Positions 52,327 to 61,190 of a stretch of 64,000 nt of DNA are shown piece by piece. Source of the DNA: Thalassotalea litorea (GTDB lineage: Bacteria; Pseudomonadota; Gammaproteobacteria; Enterobacterales; Alteromonadaceae); the NCBI RefSeq assembly GCF_005843925.1, contig NZ_VCBC01000014.1, positions 1 through 64,000 of the forward strand, written 5' to 3'. The position numbers were made by a program, and so were the translations under genes. Under the pieces are notes generated by a model. That model did no database searches. It was not told the origin of the DNA and worked only from the letters and a program-made list of their open reading frames with translations. Every line of letters starts with the position of its first letter. The stretch's first letter is position 1.

Positions 52327-52857
52327 ATGTTTAATGCACTAAACAACTGGGTAATGGACAGTAAATCATGGTGGGCGCTGGCGTTGTCAGCTCTCGCTCT
52401 GGAGCTGACCGCACTATATTTCCAATATGGCATGGGTCTTGAGCCCTGCATTATGTGTATCTATCAGCGCGTCGCCATCTTTGGGATTCTTTTTGCAGGA
52501 CTTGTTGGCGCACTGGCCAACAACTCCATTATCGGACGCTTGATAGCCTTTTTATCCTGGGGTGTGGGCGCAATTTGGGGACTTCTAATTGCACGTGAAC
52601 ATGTAGAAATGCAATCCAATGCAGATTCTCTGTTTTTCAGTTGCGATATCGTACCTAACTTCCCTCAATGGTTACCCCTGCATGAGTGGATCCCAGCGCT
52701 GTTTGAAGCCACAGGTGATTGTGGCGAGATAAGCTGGTCATTTCTCGGGTATTCCATGCCGCAATGGATGATAGTCGTCTATGCCGTTTACAGTGTTTTA
52801 TTGATATTGTTTTTGGCGAGCCACCTCATCAGCATGGTGTCCAACAACAAATCCTAA
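52327..52857 (+). CDS. dsbB: disulphide bond formation protein DsbB
   Basis: This encodes 176 residues with four membrane helices. The two redox pairs are C41/C44 in EPCIMCIYQ and C106/C132 (FFSCDIVP and GDCGEIS). DsbB re-oxidises DsbA and passes electrons to quinones. It follows nhaB closely and ends at a strong terminator, the same order as in E. coli. Confidence 0.95.
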   Translation: MFNALNNWVMDSKSWWALALSALALELTALYFQYGMGLEPCIMCIYQRVAIFGILFAGLVGALANNSIIGRLIAFLSWGVGAIWGLLIAREHVEMQSNADSLFFSCDIVPNFPQWLPLHEWIPALFEATGDCGEISWSFLGYSMPQWMIVVYAVYSVLLILFLASHLISMVSNNKS

Positions 52858-52862
52858 ACTGA

Positions 52863-52886
52863 AAAAAGAGCCTCTCGGCTCTTTTT
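52863..52886 (+). terminator. intrinsic terminator after dsbB
   Basis: AAAAAGAGCC (52863-52872) pairs with GGCTCTTTTT (52877-52886) around TCTC, five bases past the dsbB stop and flanked by T-runs. Confidence 0.92.
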
Positions 52887-53118
52887 TATTGGCTCATCGT
52901 TTTTGTGTATAACGCTCTTTGACTCCCCTTTTCTATCCACCATCACGCCATTATGTCTTCAGGTGCCCCCTGCTCGCAGGCAGGGATGACTGTGTAAATA
53001 GATGCGATGGAGTATGACTTCAAGTGGTGCAAATTTGACGTTAACCGATTGAAAAGGTTAATGTCTCAAAAGATCTACAGTCATTACAATTAGTTAAAAT
53101 TAGAAATAGGATTTAAAC

Positions 53119-53463
53119 ATGGAAGTATCATTTGATGGTTTTTCAGGACTGGTGATTTTGGCCTTTATAACACTAGTAATTTCTTTGCCTGTCAAAATTT
53201 CAGCATCAGTAATGGGGGCAACGCAAACATCGATGATGCGTTCATTTATGGCAATGCTTATTCCTGTCGTGATCGTGATTGTTTTGTCTACCGTATTACC
53301 TTGGATTATTTTTTTATATCCATTTATATTGTTGGCTTCGATAATGTATATCTTAGGTGCTGGATTCATAGGCGCAATTGGAATAACGATATTTACTGCT
53401 GCCATCTACACGTTATTCTTTAAATATTTTTCTGAAGGAATATCCATAAGCTCAGTGCTGTAA
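53119..53463 (+). CDS. small membrane protein, unknown
   Basis: This encodes 114 residues dominated by three to four hydrophobic helices (LVILAFITLVISLPVKIS, AMLIPVVIVIVLSTVLPWII and others). AGGA lies seven bases before the ATG at 53119. No family is recognised, and the codon use is more AT-rich than neighbouring genes, which may mean recent arrival. It sits between dsbB and a repeat-rich stretch. The opposite-strand frame over the same bases has no ribosome-binding site and is ignored. Confidence 0.55.
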   Translation: MEVSFDGFSGLVILAFITLVISLPVKISASVMGATQTSMMRSFMAMLIPVVIVIVLSTVLPWIIFLYPFILLASIMYILGAGFIGAIGITIFTAAIYTLFFKYFSEGISISSVL

Positions 53464-53720
53464 TCTGAGATGACTGAAAAGAGCTGTGAGTTTGAGTCAT
53501 TGAACCTTCCGCTATCTCTATAATGTCCACCGTCATCCCGCACTTGATGCGGGACCTCCTATCGCATGCTGTGATCCTATTTAATTCAACTTCTTAGCTC
53601 AAGAACTAAGTAAACAAGTCTCAGTAAAACGAAATGAGGTTCCCTGTCGGAGCAGGGGATGACGGAGTAAATATTCGATGACAGCGTTTGGCATTTTAGA
53701 GACATTCGGCTCTAGCTAAG
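53464..53720. repeat. cluster of REP-like hairpins
   Basis: This non-coding stretch contains CCCGCA-CTTGA-TGCGGG (53537-53553) after CGTCAT, and a CCCTG/CAGGG hairpin near 53642-53656 followed by ATGACGG. These are the common dispersed palindromes with ATCCC-GGGAT type ends. They lie directly next to the composite repeat at 53721. Confidence 0.7.
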
Positions 53721-54116
53721 ATTCCCTGTAGTGTCAGGGAATGACGCGAGGTGGTTTTGCATGAATCGACAGCCAGTTCTCGGCAATTGCTCCTGCATTG
53801 CTCTAATAGGTTACCTCCATGTAACGACAGACGCTGTCGACATACCTATATCCATATAGGCAACTCGAAATAGCGTGTACTCGGAGCTGATGACATCAGC
53901 GTACTCGAAGTGACGTTTTCCGTCACATGCTAGGAACAATCTTTGATTGTGTACTCTAAGTGACGATTTCCGTCACGTGCCAGAAACAATCTTTGATTGT
54001 GTACTCGAAGCGACGATTTCCGTCACATGCCAGAAACAATCTTTGATTGTGTACTCGAAGCGACGATGTTCGTCGCGTCCCCGGAGTATCGCTTGCGATA
54101 CGTACTGCTCTTATCC
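53721..54116 (-). repeat. composite hairpin repeat, long copy
   Basis: It opens with the hairpin ATTCCCTG-TAGTGT-CAGGGAAT and ends with the reverse complement of GGATAAGAGCAGTACGTATC, the same boundaries as the copy at 37525-37697 but inverted. Inside are GTACTCGAAG-linked hairpins such as GCTGATGACATCAGC, TGACG-ATTTC-CGTCA and ACAATC-TTT-GATTGT. It ends two bases from the stop codon of the DASS transporter gene, so the leftward transcript of that gene would run into it. Confidence 0.8.
53901..54060. repeat. 50-bp tandem repeat inside the composite element
   Basis: Three units of exactly 50 bp begin at 53901, 53951 and 54001 with GTACTC(G/T)AAG, and a partial fourth begins at 54051. Each has two small hairpins (TGACG/CGTCA and ACAATC/GATTGT). 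There are no unique spacers, so it is not a CRISPR array. Confidence 0.9.
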
Positions 54117-54118
54117 AC

Positions 54119-55492
54119 CTAAACCAATATCCAGTAACAACACAAGGCGACAATACATGACATGATCAAACTAAGTACCGCACCTTCTTTTACCATATCG
54201 ACAATTTCCAGTTGTTTGGTACCAAATGCTATCGCATTCGGCGCGGTGGCCACCGGGAGCATAAAGGCGCAACTTGCACAGATTGCTGCTGGGATCATAA
54301 GAACATGGGGCGGTAAACCGGTGGCTATCGCCGCTGCCGCAAGGATAGGCATCAATAAAGTCGCGGTGGCGGTATTGGACGTAATTTCCGTTAAATAGGT
54401 CACCGATAAGCAGATACACAAGAGTGTGAGCAAGATGGGTAAATTGGCAAGTTCCACGAGGCCAGAGGCAAGTAAATCACTTAATCCGGAAGCGACAAAT
54501 GCTTTGGCAATCACAATGCCACCTGCGAAAAGTAACAACATCCCCCAGGGAATGGTTTTGGCGGTATCCCAGTCCAATAATCGCGAGCCTTTGCCATTGG
54601 GGATCATCGCCATAAGAACCACCGCCGTCAAAGCAATGGTACTATCCCCGACCTCAGGTAAATCAAATAGCCCACTCCAGCCGCCAAAAGGCTCTTTACG
54701 GGTGATCCATGCTAATGCCGTTAATCCAAATACTGCCAGTGTGCGTTTTTCTTCTACCCGCCATGGCCCGGGAGTTGGCATCTCAATTTTTTCAACCATG
54801 GTAACATTTCGGGTTAACCACAATCCCATAATCGGTATCGAGATAAGCACAATAGGAACGCCCACTTTCATCCACTCGATAAAGCCAAATTCGGTTTGCG
54901 TAAATTGCTCGTAAATCCCCATAAAAATCACATTCGGTGGCGTACCAATTAACGTCCCCACACCACCCACACTTGCCGCATACGCAATCCCGAGAATTAA
55001 CGCGACTTTTAGCTTGCGGTTTTCAACATGAGATAATATCGCCAGAGCCATTGGCAACATAATGAGTACCGTTGCGGTGTTAGAGATCCACATACTCAAA
55101 ATTGCGGTGGCCAACATAAAACCAATGACCAGTCGTCGGCCACTGTTCACGCCAACAAGATTCACCATATATACGGCTAATCGCTCATGAACCTGGCTTT
55201 TCTCAAGGGCCTTGGACAGCATAAACGCGCCCATTAATAACAAAATGACATGACTTCCCAAGGCGCTGGATGCCTGCTTATGGTCGAGGATCCCAAATAA
55301 AGGGAACAGCGCAAAAGGCAACAAACTGGTGACGGGAATGGGTAAAGCTTCCGTTACCCATAAGACAACGACAAGCAGCGTCAACGATACCGTAACGGCC
55401 GCTTGTTCGGCCATGTTCAATTGCAATAATAGAAAATAACAGGCGACGCACAATAGCGGTGCCAGAATCGTTGTCAGTGAATTTTTTGTCAT
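54119..55492 (-). CDS. DASS family sodium/dicarboxylate-type symporter
   Basis: This encodes about 457 residues with 11-12 helices. The family motifs are present: the first SNTATVLIMLPMAL-type SNT near 140 and the second TSNTATATLLMPILAAAA near 375, which bind sodium and a dicarboxylate in SLC13/DASS proteins. The substrate is probably a C4-dicarboxylate or related anion. ATG at 55492 is chosen over an upstream TTG that lacks a ribosome-binding site. It is monocistronic and its stop lies next to the composite repeat. Confidence 0.88.
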   Translation of the reverse strand: MTKNSLTTILAPLLCVACYFLLLQLNMAEQAAVTVSLTLLVVVLWVTEALPIPVTSLLPFALFPLFGILDHKQASSALGSHVILLLMGAFMLSKALEKSQVHERLAVYMVNLVGVNSGRRLVIGFMLATAILSMWISNTATVLIMLPMALAILSHVENRKLKVALILGIAYAASVGGVGTLIGTPPNVIFMGIYEQFTQTEFGFIEWMKVGVPIVLISIPIMGLWLTRNVTMVEKIEMPTPGPWRVEEKRTLAVFGLTALAWITRKEPFGGWSGLFDLPEVGDSTIALTAVVLMAMIPNGKGSRLLDWDTAKTIPWGMLLLFAGGIVIAKAFVASGLSDLLASGLVELANLPILLTLLCICLSVTYLTEITSNTATATLLMPILAAAAIATGLPPHVLMIPAAICASCAFMLPVATAPNAIAFGTKQLEIVDMVKEGAVLSLIMSCIVALCCYWILV

Positions 55493-55573
55493 GGTGCTTA
55501 TTGTTTTAGTGAATGCATTTACCAAGGTGTTGTTTTAATAACATAACAGACATTATCATGTTTAAGTGTTGTT

Positions 55574-56611
55574 TTAACCAAAATGCTTGGTAATCAATTT
55601 ATGCGTTTTTAACCATTGTTTGTTTTGGTGTAATTCGCTTGTTTGGCATGTGCGGGTGTTACTCAGCATGGTTTGCACCCGCAATATACTGTCTGGTTTT
55701 GCATCGAGATTGGCATGGTCGAGCACCTGTTCTACGCCGGGACGGTCATTACACAGCAACAACATATCGCAACCTGCGTCTAATGCAGCTTCGCAGCGCT
55801 CGACATAACCCCCCGCCACGCTTGCCGCTTTCATCGACAAATCATCAGAAAAAATCACGCCATTAAACCCCAAATCTTTGCGTAAAATTTGCTTTAACCA
55901 TATCTTTGAAAAACCGACCGGTTGATGGTCTACGTTAGGATAGATAACATGAGCGGGCATTACCGCGCCCAGCTGTTTGCGGCTCATCAGCGCCTGGAAT
56001 ACCGTCATATCATGATTAAATATATTGGCTTTTTGTCGGTCATCAACGGGCATCGCAATATGGGAATCTTCTTTGACACTGCCGTGTCCAGGAAAGTGTT
56101 TACCCGTTGCCAACATTCCTGCTTCATTCATGCCCACAATAAACGCACTGGCCAGGTCAGTCACCGTTTGAGGATTCATATCAAAGCCCCGATCGCCGAT
56201 AACATCCGACACATCGTCAACGTCCAGCACCGGTGCAAAACTGATATCCACACCAGCACTTTGAACCTCGATCGCCATTAGGTATCCGAGATTTCGGGCA
56301 AGTTCACAACCTAATTCAAGTGATTTAGCGTCGGTGTTTGTTAGCAGACGAGCCCGCTCAATTACCTTGCCCATGGCTGGCAATTTAGTGTAGCCACTGC
56401 GAAAACGTTGTACGCGTCCACCTTCTTGATCGACACCGATCAAAATCTGTTCATTTTGCGATTTAATTTCTGTGGTTAAGCGCCTTAGCTGTTCTGGATC
56501 TTGGTAATTGCGGGCAAATAAGATTATGCCGCCAACATGAGGGTGGGCGAGGATCTCGCGATCCTGTGCGGTAAGCTCTAAGCCTTCAACATCAACCATT
56601 AAACAACTCAC
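55574..56611 (-). CDS. nagZ: beta-N-acetylhexosaminidase NagZ
   Basis: This encodes 345 residues of a GH3 NagZ. Motifs are GVDQEGGRVQRFR near 62, TGKHFPGHGSVKEDSH near 175, which carries the catalytic-loop D and H, and VIFSDDLSMKAA near 250 with the nucleophile aspartate. NagZ removes GlcNAc from anhydromuropeptides in peptidoglycan recycling. The GTG at 56611 with GGAG five bases upstream fits the family N-terminus (an MLD-like VDVEG follows). Confidence 0.94.
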   Translation of the reverse strand: MSCLMVDVEGLELTAQDREILAHPHVGGIILFARNYQDPEQLRRLTTEIKSQNEQILIGVDQEGGRVQRFRSGYTKLPAMGKVIERARLLTNTDAKSLELGCELARNLGYLMAIEVQSAGVDISFAPVLDVDDVSDVIGDRGFDMNPQTVTDLASAFIVGMNEAGMLATGKHFPGHGSVKEDSHIAMPVDDRQKANIFNHDMTVFQALMSRKQLGAVMPAHVIYPNVDHQPVGFSKIWLKQILRKDLGFNGVIFSDDLSMKAASVAGGYVERCEAALDAGCDMLLLCNDRPGVEQVLDHANLDAKPDSILRVQTMLSNTRTCQTSELHQNKQWLKTHKLITKHFG

Positions 56612-56735
56612 GCCGACTCCTTATGCAGGCTAAAACCTAAAAATTAAACTGAAAACGAATAAGAACCCTTTATATCATGACCTGCGACAGTCACTGAACC
56701 CCAATTTACTGTCGCAAGCTCAATGCATAAATGGC

Positions 56736-57359
56736 TTAGTGAGATTTCGCACCAACACCCGATGCGACATAAGGAATTAAGCGTCGAATTACGCCTTCAA
56801 TATCCACTTCAGAATCAAAATCATTTTGGGCAATATCAATCAAGGCAGACGTTGATGACATCGCAAATACTGCGGTTCCCATGGTAAAGTGCAATCGCCA
56901 AAACATATCTTCAGAAGACAGCTGAGGATAGGCTTTATGCACCGCCAAAACAAAGTTATCAATTATACCGGGGTAATTGGTGGTGATAAACCAACGCAAA
57001 AAACCCTGAGAGTCGGTATAAGAATGACCTAGCAGTTGCAGGAAGTTACTGGTGCCCTGCTCTTTCAACGTATTCAAAGTAAGTAACGGCTCAACAAACG
57101 CTTCAAAAACCTGATCTAAACTTAGATCGTCGTTTTTCTCCATGACCCTCAGTAGCGCTCCTTCGAGCTCAGGGCTTAATACGTCCAGATAACGTTTCAT
57201 CAATGCTTTAATTAATTCTTTTTTCGAACCAAAGTGATAGTTAACTGCGGCCAGGTTTACTTCAGCGGCACTGGTAATTTCACGTAAAGACGTGCCAGTA
57301 AAGCCCTTATCTGCAAATAAATTTTCCGCGGCATTGAGAATTTTCGTTTTTGTATCCAT
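56736..57359 (-). CDS. psrA: TetR-family regulator, PsrA-like
   Basis: This encodes 207 residues. The TetR helix-turn-helix (GFTGTSLREITSAAEVNLAAVNYHFGSKKELIKA, about 19-52) and the C-terminal FWRLHFTMGTAVFAMSS, then IRRLIPYVASG, match Pseudomonas and Shewanella PsrA over most of its length. PsrA represses its own gene and fatty-acid oxidation genes and is released by fatty acids or acyl-CoA. A PsrA-type site lies in its own promoter. Together with FadR encoded in the same window it suggests two layers of control of fatty-acid metabolism. Confidence 0.82.
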   Translation of the reverse strand: MDTKTKILNAAENLFADKGFTGTSLREITSAAEVNLAAVNYHFGSKKELIKALMKRYLDVLSPELEGALLRVMEKNDDLSLDQVFEAFVEPLLTLNTLKEQGTSNFLQLLGHSYTDSQGFLRWFITTNYPGIIDNFVLAVHKAYPQLSSEDMFWRLHFTMGTAVFAMSSTSALIDIAQNDFDSEVDIEGVIRRLIPYVASGVGAKSH

Positions 57360-57376
57360 AACTCACAGGCCAAAAT

Positions 57377-57418
57377 GAAACATGCGTTTAAAATGCCAGC
57401 TAGTTAGATAAGTGTCAA
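57377..57418 (-). promoter_or_regulatory. psrA promoter with PsrA-type operator
   Basis: On the minus strand a perfect -35 TTGACA (57413-57418) and a weak -10 CATTTT (57390-57395) are 17 bp apart. GAAAC-ATGC-GTTTA (57377-57390, plus strand) matches the PsrA form GAAAC-N4-GTTTC and abuts the -10, 18 bases from the start codon. The position suggests self-repression. Confidence 0.6.
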
Positions 57419-57504
57419 GAAATAACGGCTCTCATAGAAAATAAAACAGTGCCAAAGCAATACAAAAATTGAAATTTTGCCATGTTAAAAAGTTGTAAAA
57501 AAAA
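57419..57504. other. AT-rich intergenic, nothing recognised
   Basis: This AT-rich stretch separates the psrA promoter from the candidate small-RNA promoter at 57505. No feature is seen. Confidence 0.3.
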
Positions 57505-57615
57505 CTGACAAAAAATTGTGCGAAATTAAAATTCTCTACCATACTTAAATTATATTAACGATTCTCCCTGGACCCTTTAGCTCCGATCTGTCAACTGGCT
57601 ATTGGGTCTTTTTTT
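57505..57615 (+). ncRNA. candidate small RNA with promoter and terminator
   Basis: A promoter CTGACA (57505-57510) and TAAAAT (57527-57532), 16 bp apart, would start RNA near 57539. An intrinsic terminator follows: GACCC (57571-57575) and TAGC (57578-57581) pair with GCTA (57598-57601) and GGGTC (57604-57608), then seven T residues to 57615. The transcript would be about 77 nt with no open frame or ribosome-binding site. No known sRNA family is recognised. Confidence 0.5.
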
Positions 57616-58092
57616 ATCTGCAAACTCAGAAAATTGGTCTAAGATACCTTTCATCAGCATTTGACAACGACCAACAAACACACTCTGAGGCCTTATAAAA
57701 TAAAGGGTATAGACGAAACCCGCTTAACTTTTCTCAGCCCAAGACAAACGGCATACTCACAACACATGATCGCTGCAGCCTCGTCTAAAACCAGATTGAT
57801 GCCTACACAGATTCACTACCCTGGAGAAATGGGCATGAAAACATAACATTTTGACATTAAAGGCTTAATACCGTTGAAACGGCGGTTACTCGGGAGGTAA
57901 AACGCGAATAGGCTCAACCTTATTCAATGCCGGACATAGTAAAACCCGTTGAGTTTTCACTAGTTAAATTCCAGATATTAAAACAAGCTCGTGCGAGTTG
58001 GGTGTTTAACAACTGTGATTTCGTGTGTTGTGATCAAAAATGAGAACTGACCGTTTAATGGTATAGACCAGTTAGTTAATTGGAATGAATTA
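57616..58092. other. intergenic, nothing recognised
   Basis: A 61-residue frame (57661-57846) begins at a TTG without ribosome-binding site and has no recognisable pattern, so I do not call it. The promoter of the gene at 58093 should lie in the right half. Confidence 0.4.
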
Positions 58093-58626
58093 ATGAGTAT
58101 TGAATATGAAAAAGTTAAGCGGGACAAGCATATGTTCCAATTACCACCACTACCTTTACTGACCATTTATGATGATAATCTCTTTGTCCGAAACGATTAC
58201 GATATCCTGTCATCGGGACAACGCCAGTACCTTATTCAATTTTTTAAAAAGCTGGGATTTCAACAAACAAGCGGTAGGTTACTGACGAAAGATGATGTGC
58301 GATTGCATTTTCCAAAACCTCAACACATACTCGCGCAGTCTGCGTTCGATCCACAATACTTAACCTTTGCAAAACGTGACTACTATTTTGTCACCCCCAC
58401 AACATTTGCAGAAACCATTTTTCAACAAGGATTAAATGGTTTAAACGAAAACTTCCTTAGTGATATTCATGCGTTGATAGATACCTGCCCTTTCAACCTT
58501 GAATTACTTCGGGACATCAACATCAACAATGCACTCGGCCCTTTCATCAACCGTCATTACACGGAATTAGAACAATACCAAAGACAGGTCATCGTGGAAA
58601 AATTTAAAAACAAAAAGGCGCTTTAG
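58093..58626 (+). CDS. hypothetical protein
   Basis: This encodes 177 residues, soluble, rich in aromatic and basic residues, with no signal peptide and no motif I recognise. Recurrent blocks of Q-F-F and a YFVTPTTFAETIFQQGLNGLN stretch give no family. GGAA precedes the ATG at 58093. It stands alone. Probably a lineage-specific cytoplasmic protein. Confidence 0.6.
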   Translation: MSIEYEKVKRDKHMFQLPPLPLLTIYDDNLFVRNDYDILSSGQRQYLIQFFKKLGFQQTSGRLLTKDDVRLHFPKPQHILAQSAFDPQYLTFAKRDYYFVTPTTFAETIFQQGLNGLNENFLSDIHALIDTCPFNLELLRDININNALGPFINRHYTELEQYQRQVIVEKFKNKKAL

Positions 58627-58669
58627 TAATTGCTTTCGCGATAAACCTGATTCAAAGGAGTATTAAGAA

Positions 58670-58771
58670 ATGAAATAACCGCATTAGATAGCGCATAATG
58701 TTTATCTTGCAATTGTTATTACAATTATCCTGTTCTCGATAGTTAGTGTGATTAAAGCTGCAAGCGAATAA
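58670..58771 (+). pseudogene. possible decayed 33-codon membrane-peptide gene
   Basis: AAAGGAG (58654-58660) lies nine bases before ATG AAA, followed in the same frame by TAA (codon 3) and TAG (codon 6). Beyond these the frame runs on as IAHNVYLAIVITIILFS and ends KAASE, one transmembrane helix. Changing both stops by single C-to-T reversals (to CAA and CAG) would restore a 33-residue peptide. This may be a pseudogene or chance. Confidence 0.3.
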
Positions 58772-58905
58772 AGAGCATTAACGCTCAACAGCCAAATAAA
58801 ACTCACGTTGTTTTATTACACAAAAACTTTCAGAAAATTTGAATTTATAGCCGATAACTTCCGCGTCCAGTGCAAACGCGGCATTTAGTGCAATACCAAC
58901 AATGT

Positions 58906-59274
58906 TTAAAGTTCGTGGTGCACGTGCAATTCAGGCATATGCATTTCAAAAACAATATTATTGTTCTTTACTTTAAACGGCCAACGCTCATGCATCGTCT
59001 TTTCACGACTATATCCATCGCAACCATAGTAAGTCGACCAAGTATAATCGACGGTCACTTCGCCATTATTGTGATCAAGCTTCACGTCCGAAATACTTAG
59101 GCTTTCCGTTTCTACTAAGGCTCTCAGGTCATATAATTGGCAGACACGGGACATAAATTCATGTAGTTGCTTTTTATGATGATGAAAATGCCCAAGAATG
59201 AGCTCTCTTATTGCATTGTTGCTTGTCAGATCGTGGCCATGGGCATCGATATTTAATAAAACCTTTTCAGTCAC
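58906..59274 (-). CDS. hypothetical protein, possibly NTF2/SnoaL-like
   Basis: This encodes 122 residues with histidine-rich ends (LGHFHHHKKQLHEFM and ELHVHHEL) and a curved-sheet-like strand order (VKLDHNNGEVTVDYTWS, then ERWPFKVKNNNIVFEM) that recalls the NTF2 fold. No family can be named with confidence. It starts with GTG and has GGGAG about ten bases upstream. It stands alone. Confidence 0.5.
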   Translation of the reverse strand: MTEKVLLNIDAHGHDLTSNNAIRELILGHFHHHKKQLHEFMSRVCQLYDLRALVETESLSISDVKLDHNNGEVTVDYTWSTYYGCDGYSREKTMHERWPFKVKNNNIVFEMHMPELHVHHEL

Positions 59275-59822
59275 GGCGATTTTCTCCCAGTCGGTTTGCT
59301 ACTCTAATTTTGTATCTGTACTAAAATCTGAAGGTTATAGAACACATTGAACATTATGTAAGTCTAACTGTAAACTTTCATTTTTAACACCATAAAGAGC
59401 AACTAAGCCAACGAATAATCGGCAAGAATAGTGAACGCACCTGTTGTTATTATCGCGTTGAGAGGGAATGCCTAGTGAAAACAACTTTAATCGTTAGCTC
59501 TATTCGATTTGTTCAAAGGGTTATTCTTGCCTTATTCAAGCCAATTCTTAGAAGCCCCCTTGCATAAGCACCTATAGTTACAGCCAATTCTTAGAAGCCC
59601 CTTGCACAAGCACCTTTAGTTACAGCCTAATGTGCTCCGAACTGTCCGCTATAACGTAATCGGGTAAGGGCATGAATCCTCTCACTTGTCGGGTAAATAT
59701 GATGAATAAGCATGGTGCTGCCTAAAACCCATCAATTATGCATTACCAATCAAGATTTTTTGTTTTACATTGACATCATCATTGGTAAGGTAGACAAATC
59801 TCAGTTATTAGAAAAACAAATT
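59275..59822. other. upstream region of the alginate locus with a 43-bp tandem duplication
   Basis: No gene is called here. GCCAATTCTTAGAAGCCCC at 59540 is repeated at 59583; the two copies of about 43 bp are nearly identical through TTGCAYAAGCACCT and the following AGTTACA. The duplication may be a direct-repeat operator or a simple repeat. A clear promoter for the PL7 gene was not identified. Confidence 0.5.
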
Positions 59823-61190
59823 ATGAAACGATTCACACAACTGGTATTTTTTTCGTTAATCAGTCTATTCATTACGGGATGTAATTCATCTTCTGAACCG
59901 GAAAAACCCGTTGATAAAACACCGGTTGAGCAAACGCCTGTAGAAACGCAGGAAGTCATCTGCTCGCCATTGGCTCGTTTGCCGACGATTGCAGCAAGCG
60001 CAAGTGCAGAACTTGAATCGAATGCACCTAGTTTCGCGATTGATGGTCAATTTCTTGTAGAGTCACAATGGCGGGTAGCGACAGATAACCAAGAGATCGT
60101 GCTGACACTCGACAAGATGTCATTAGTCAAAGGTTTATCAATTCTCTGGGACAATCCAGATCAACGCAGTTATAGTTTTGAAGCCTATACCTCTCAAGAC
60201 GAAGTGAACTGGGTTTCAGTTCTGGCGCCAAGCACCAGTGACCCGCAATCGAACCGAGCTCAATATACACAACTGAGCGAATCTACGGCAAAATACATCA
60301 AGTTGGTTGTTCTGGGTAACTCCATCGACACAGAGCACGGTTTAATTGAAATAGAGAGTTTTGGTTGCGTCAGTAGCAGCGCTTCACAAATTGAGCTAGC
60401 GGATTGGTATTTAAGCATTCCGGTAGATGAAAACCTTTATTCAAAGGCAAAAAGCATCAAAGAAGATGAGCTTAAAGATGGTTATTTTAACCATGAATTT
60501 TTCTTTGAAGATATTGAAGGTGGCCTAGTTTTTCGAGCACCCGTCAGTGGTGCTAAGACATCCTCGAATACCAAATATACGAGAACCGAGTTACGGGAAA
60601 TGCTCCGTCGCGGTGACACATCGATTAGCACTCAAGGGGTAAACGAGAATAACTGGGTTTTCTCTTCTGCACCACAAGATGACCTTGACCAGGCCGGTGG
60701 TATTGACGGAGAGCTGTATGCAGAGCTGGAAGTCAATCATGTCACCACAACTGGCGAACAATGGCAGATCGGGCGAGTGATTATCGGCCAGATCCACGCC
60801 AATGATGATGAGCCAATTCGAGTGTATTATCGAAAACTACCCGACAACGAACGAGGTTCAATCTATCTTGCCCATGAAATTCTCGGTGGTGATGACATTT
60901 ACTTCGAAGTGCTGGGTAATCGTTCGCAAAGTGCCGACAACCCAGTCAATGGCATTGGTTTAGAAGAACGTTTTGCTTATCGAATTAAGGTTATTGGTAA
61001 TGAACTGACTTTCACTTTGATACGTGAAGGTCAAGATGACATCAGACAAATAATCGATATGACTGACAGTGGTTATGACCAAGGCGGACAATACATGTAC
61101 TTTAAAGCCGGTGTATATAACCAAAATAATACTGGAGAAGCGCAAGATTATGTCGAGGCGACCTTCTATAAAATTGACAATAGCCACTAA
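59823..61190 (+). CDS. PL7 alginate lyase lipoprotein with CBM32-like domain
   Basis: This encodes 455 residues. A lipoprotein signal (LFITGCNSS) is followed by a proline/threonine linker, an F5/8-type C (CBM32-like) domain of about 140 residues from PTIAASASAE, and a PL7 catalytic domain. The PL7 motifs are YTRTELREMLR, IGQIHANDDEP and YFKAGVYNQN, which carry the catalytic R, Q, H and Y. It cuts alginate by beta-elimination at the cell surface. The ATG at 59823 gives a clean lipoprotein signal; a longer frame from 59712 does not. It heads the alginate locus. Confidence 0.93.
   Translation: MKRFTQLVFFSLISLFITGCNSSSEPEKPVDKTPVEQTPVETQEVICSPLARLPTIAASASAELESNAPSFAIDGQFLVESQWRVATDNQEIVLTLDKMSLVKGLSILWDNPDQRSYSFEAYTSQDEVNWVSVLAPSTSDPQSNRAQYTQLSESTAKYIKLVVLGNSIDTEHGLIEIESFGCVSSSASQIELADWYLSIPVDENLYSKAKSIKEDELKDGYFNHEFFFEDIEGGLVFRAPVSGAKTSSNTKYTRTELREMLRRGDTSISTQGVNENNWVFSSAPQDDLDQAGGIDGELYAELEVNHVTTTGEQWQIGRVIIGQIHANDDEPIRVYYRKLPDNERGSIYLAHEILGGDDIYFEVLGNRSQSADNPVNGIGLEERFAYRIKVIGNELTFTLIREGQDDIRQIIDMTDSGYDQGGQYMYFKAGVYNQNNTGEAQDYVEATFYKIDNSH

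Noticed and set aside
53100..53405. 101-residue minus-strand frame
   Set aside because: The plus-strand frame over the same bases has a ribosome-binding site and a coherent membrane-helix pattern.
53901..54116. Possible CRISPR array
   Set aside because: The 50-bp units repeat in full with no unique spacers, and no cas genes are nearby.
57661..57846. 61-residue plus-strand frame
   Set aside because: It starts at TTG without a ribosome-binding site and has no recognisable pattern.
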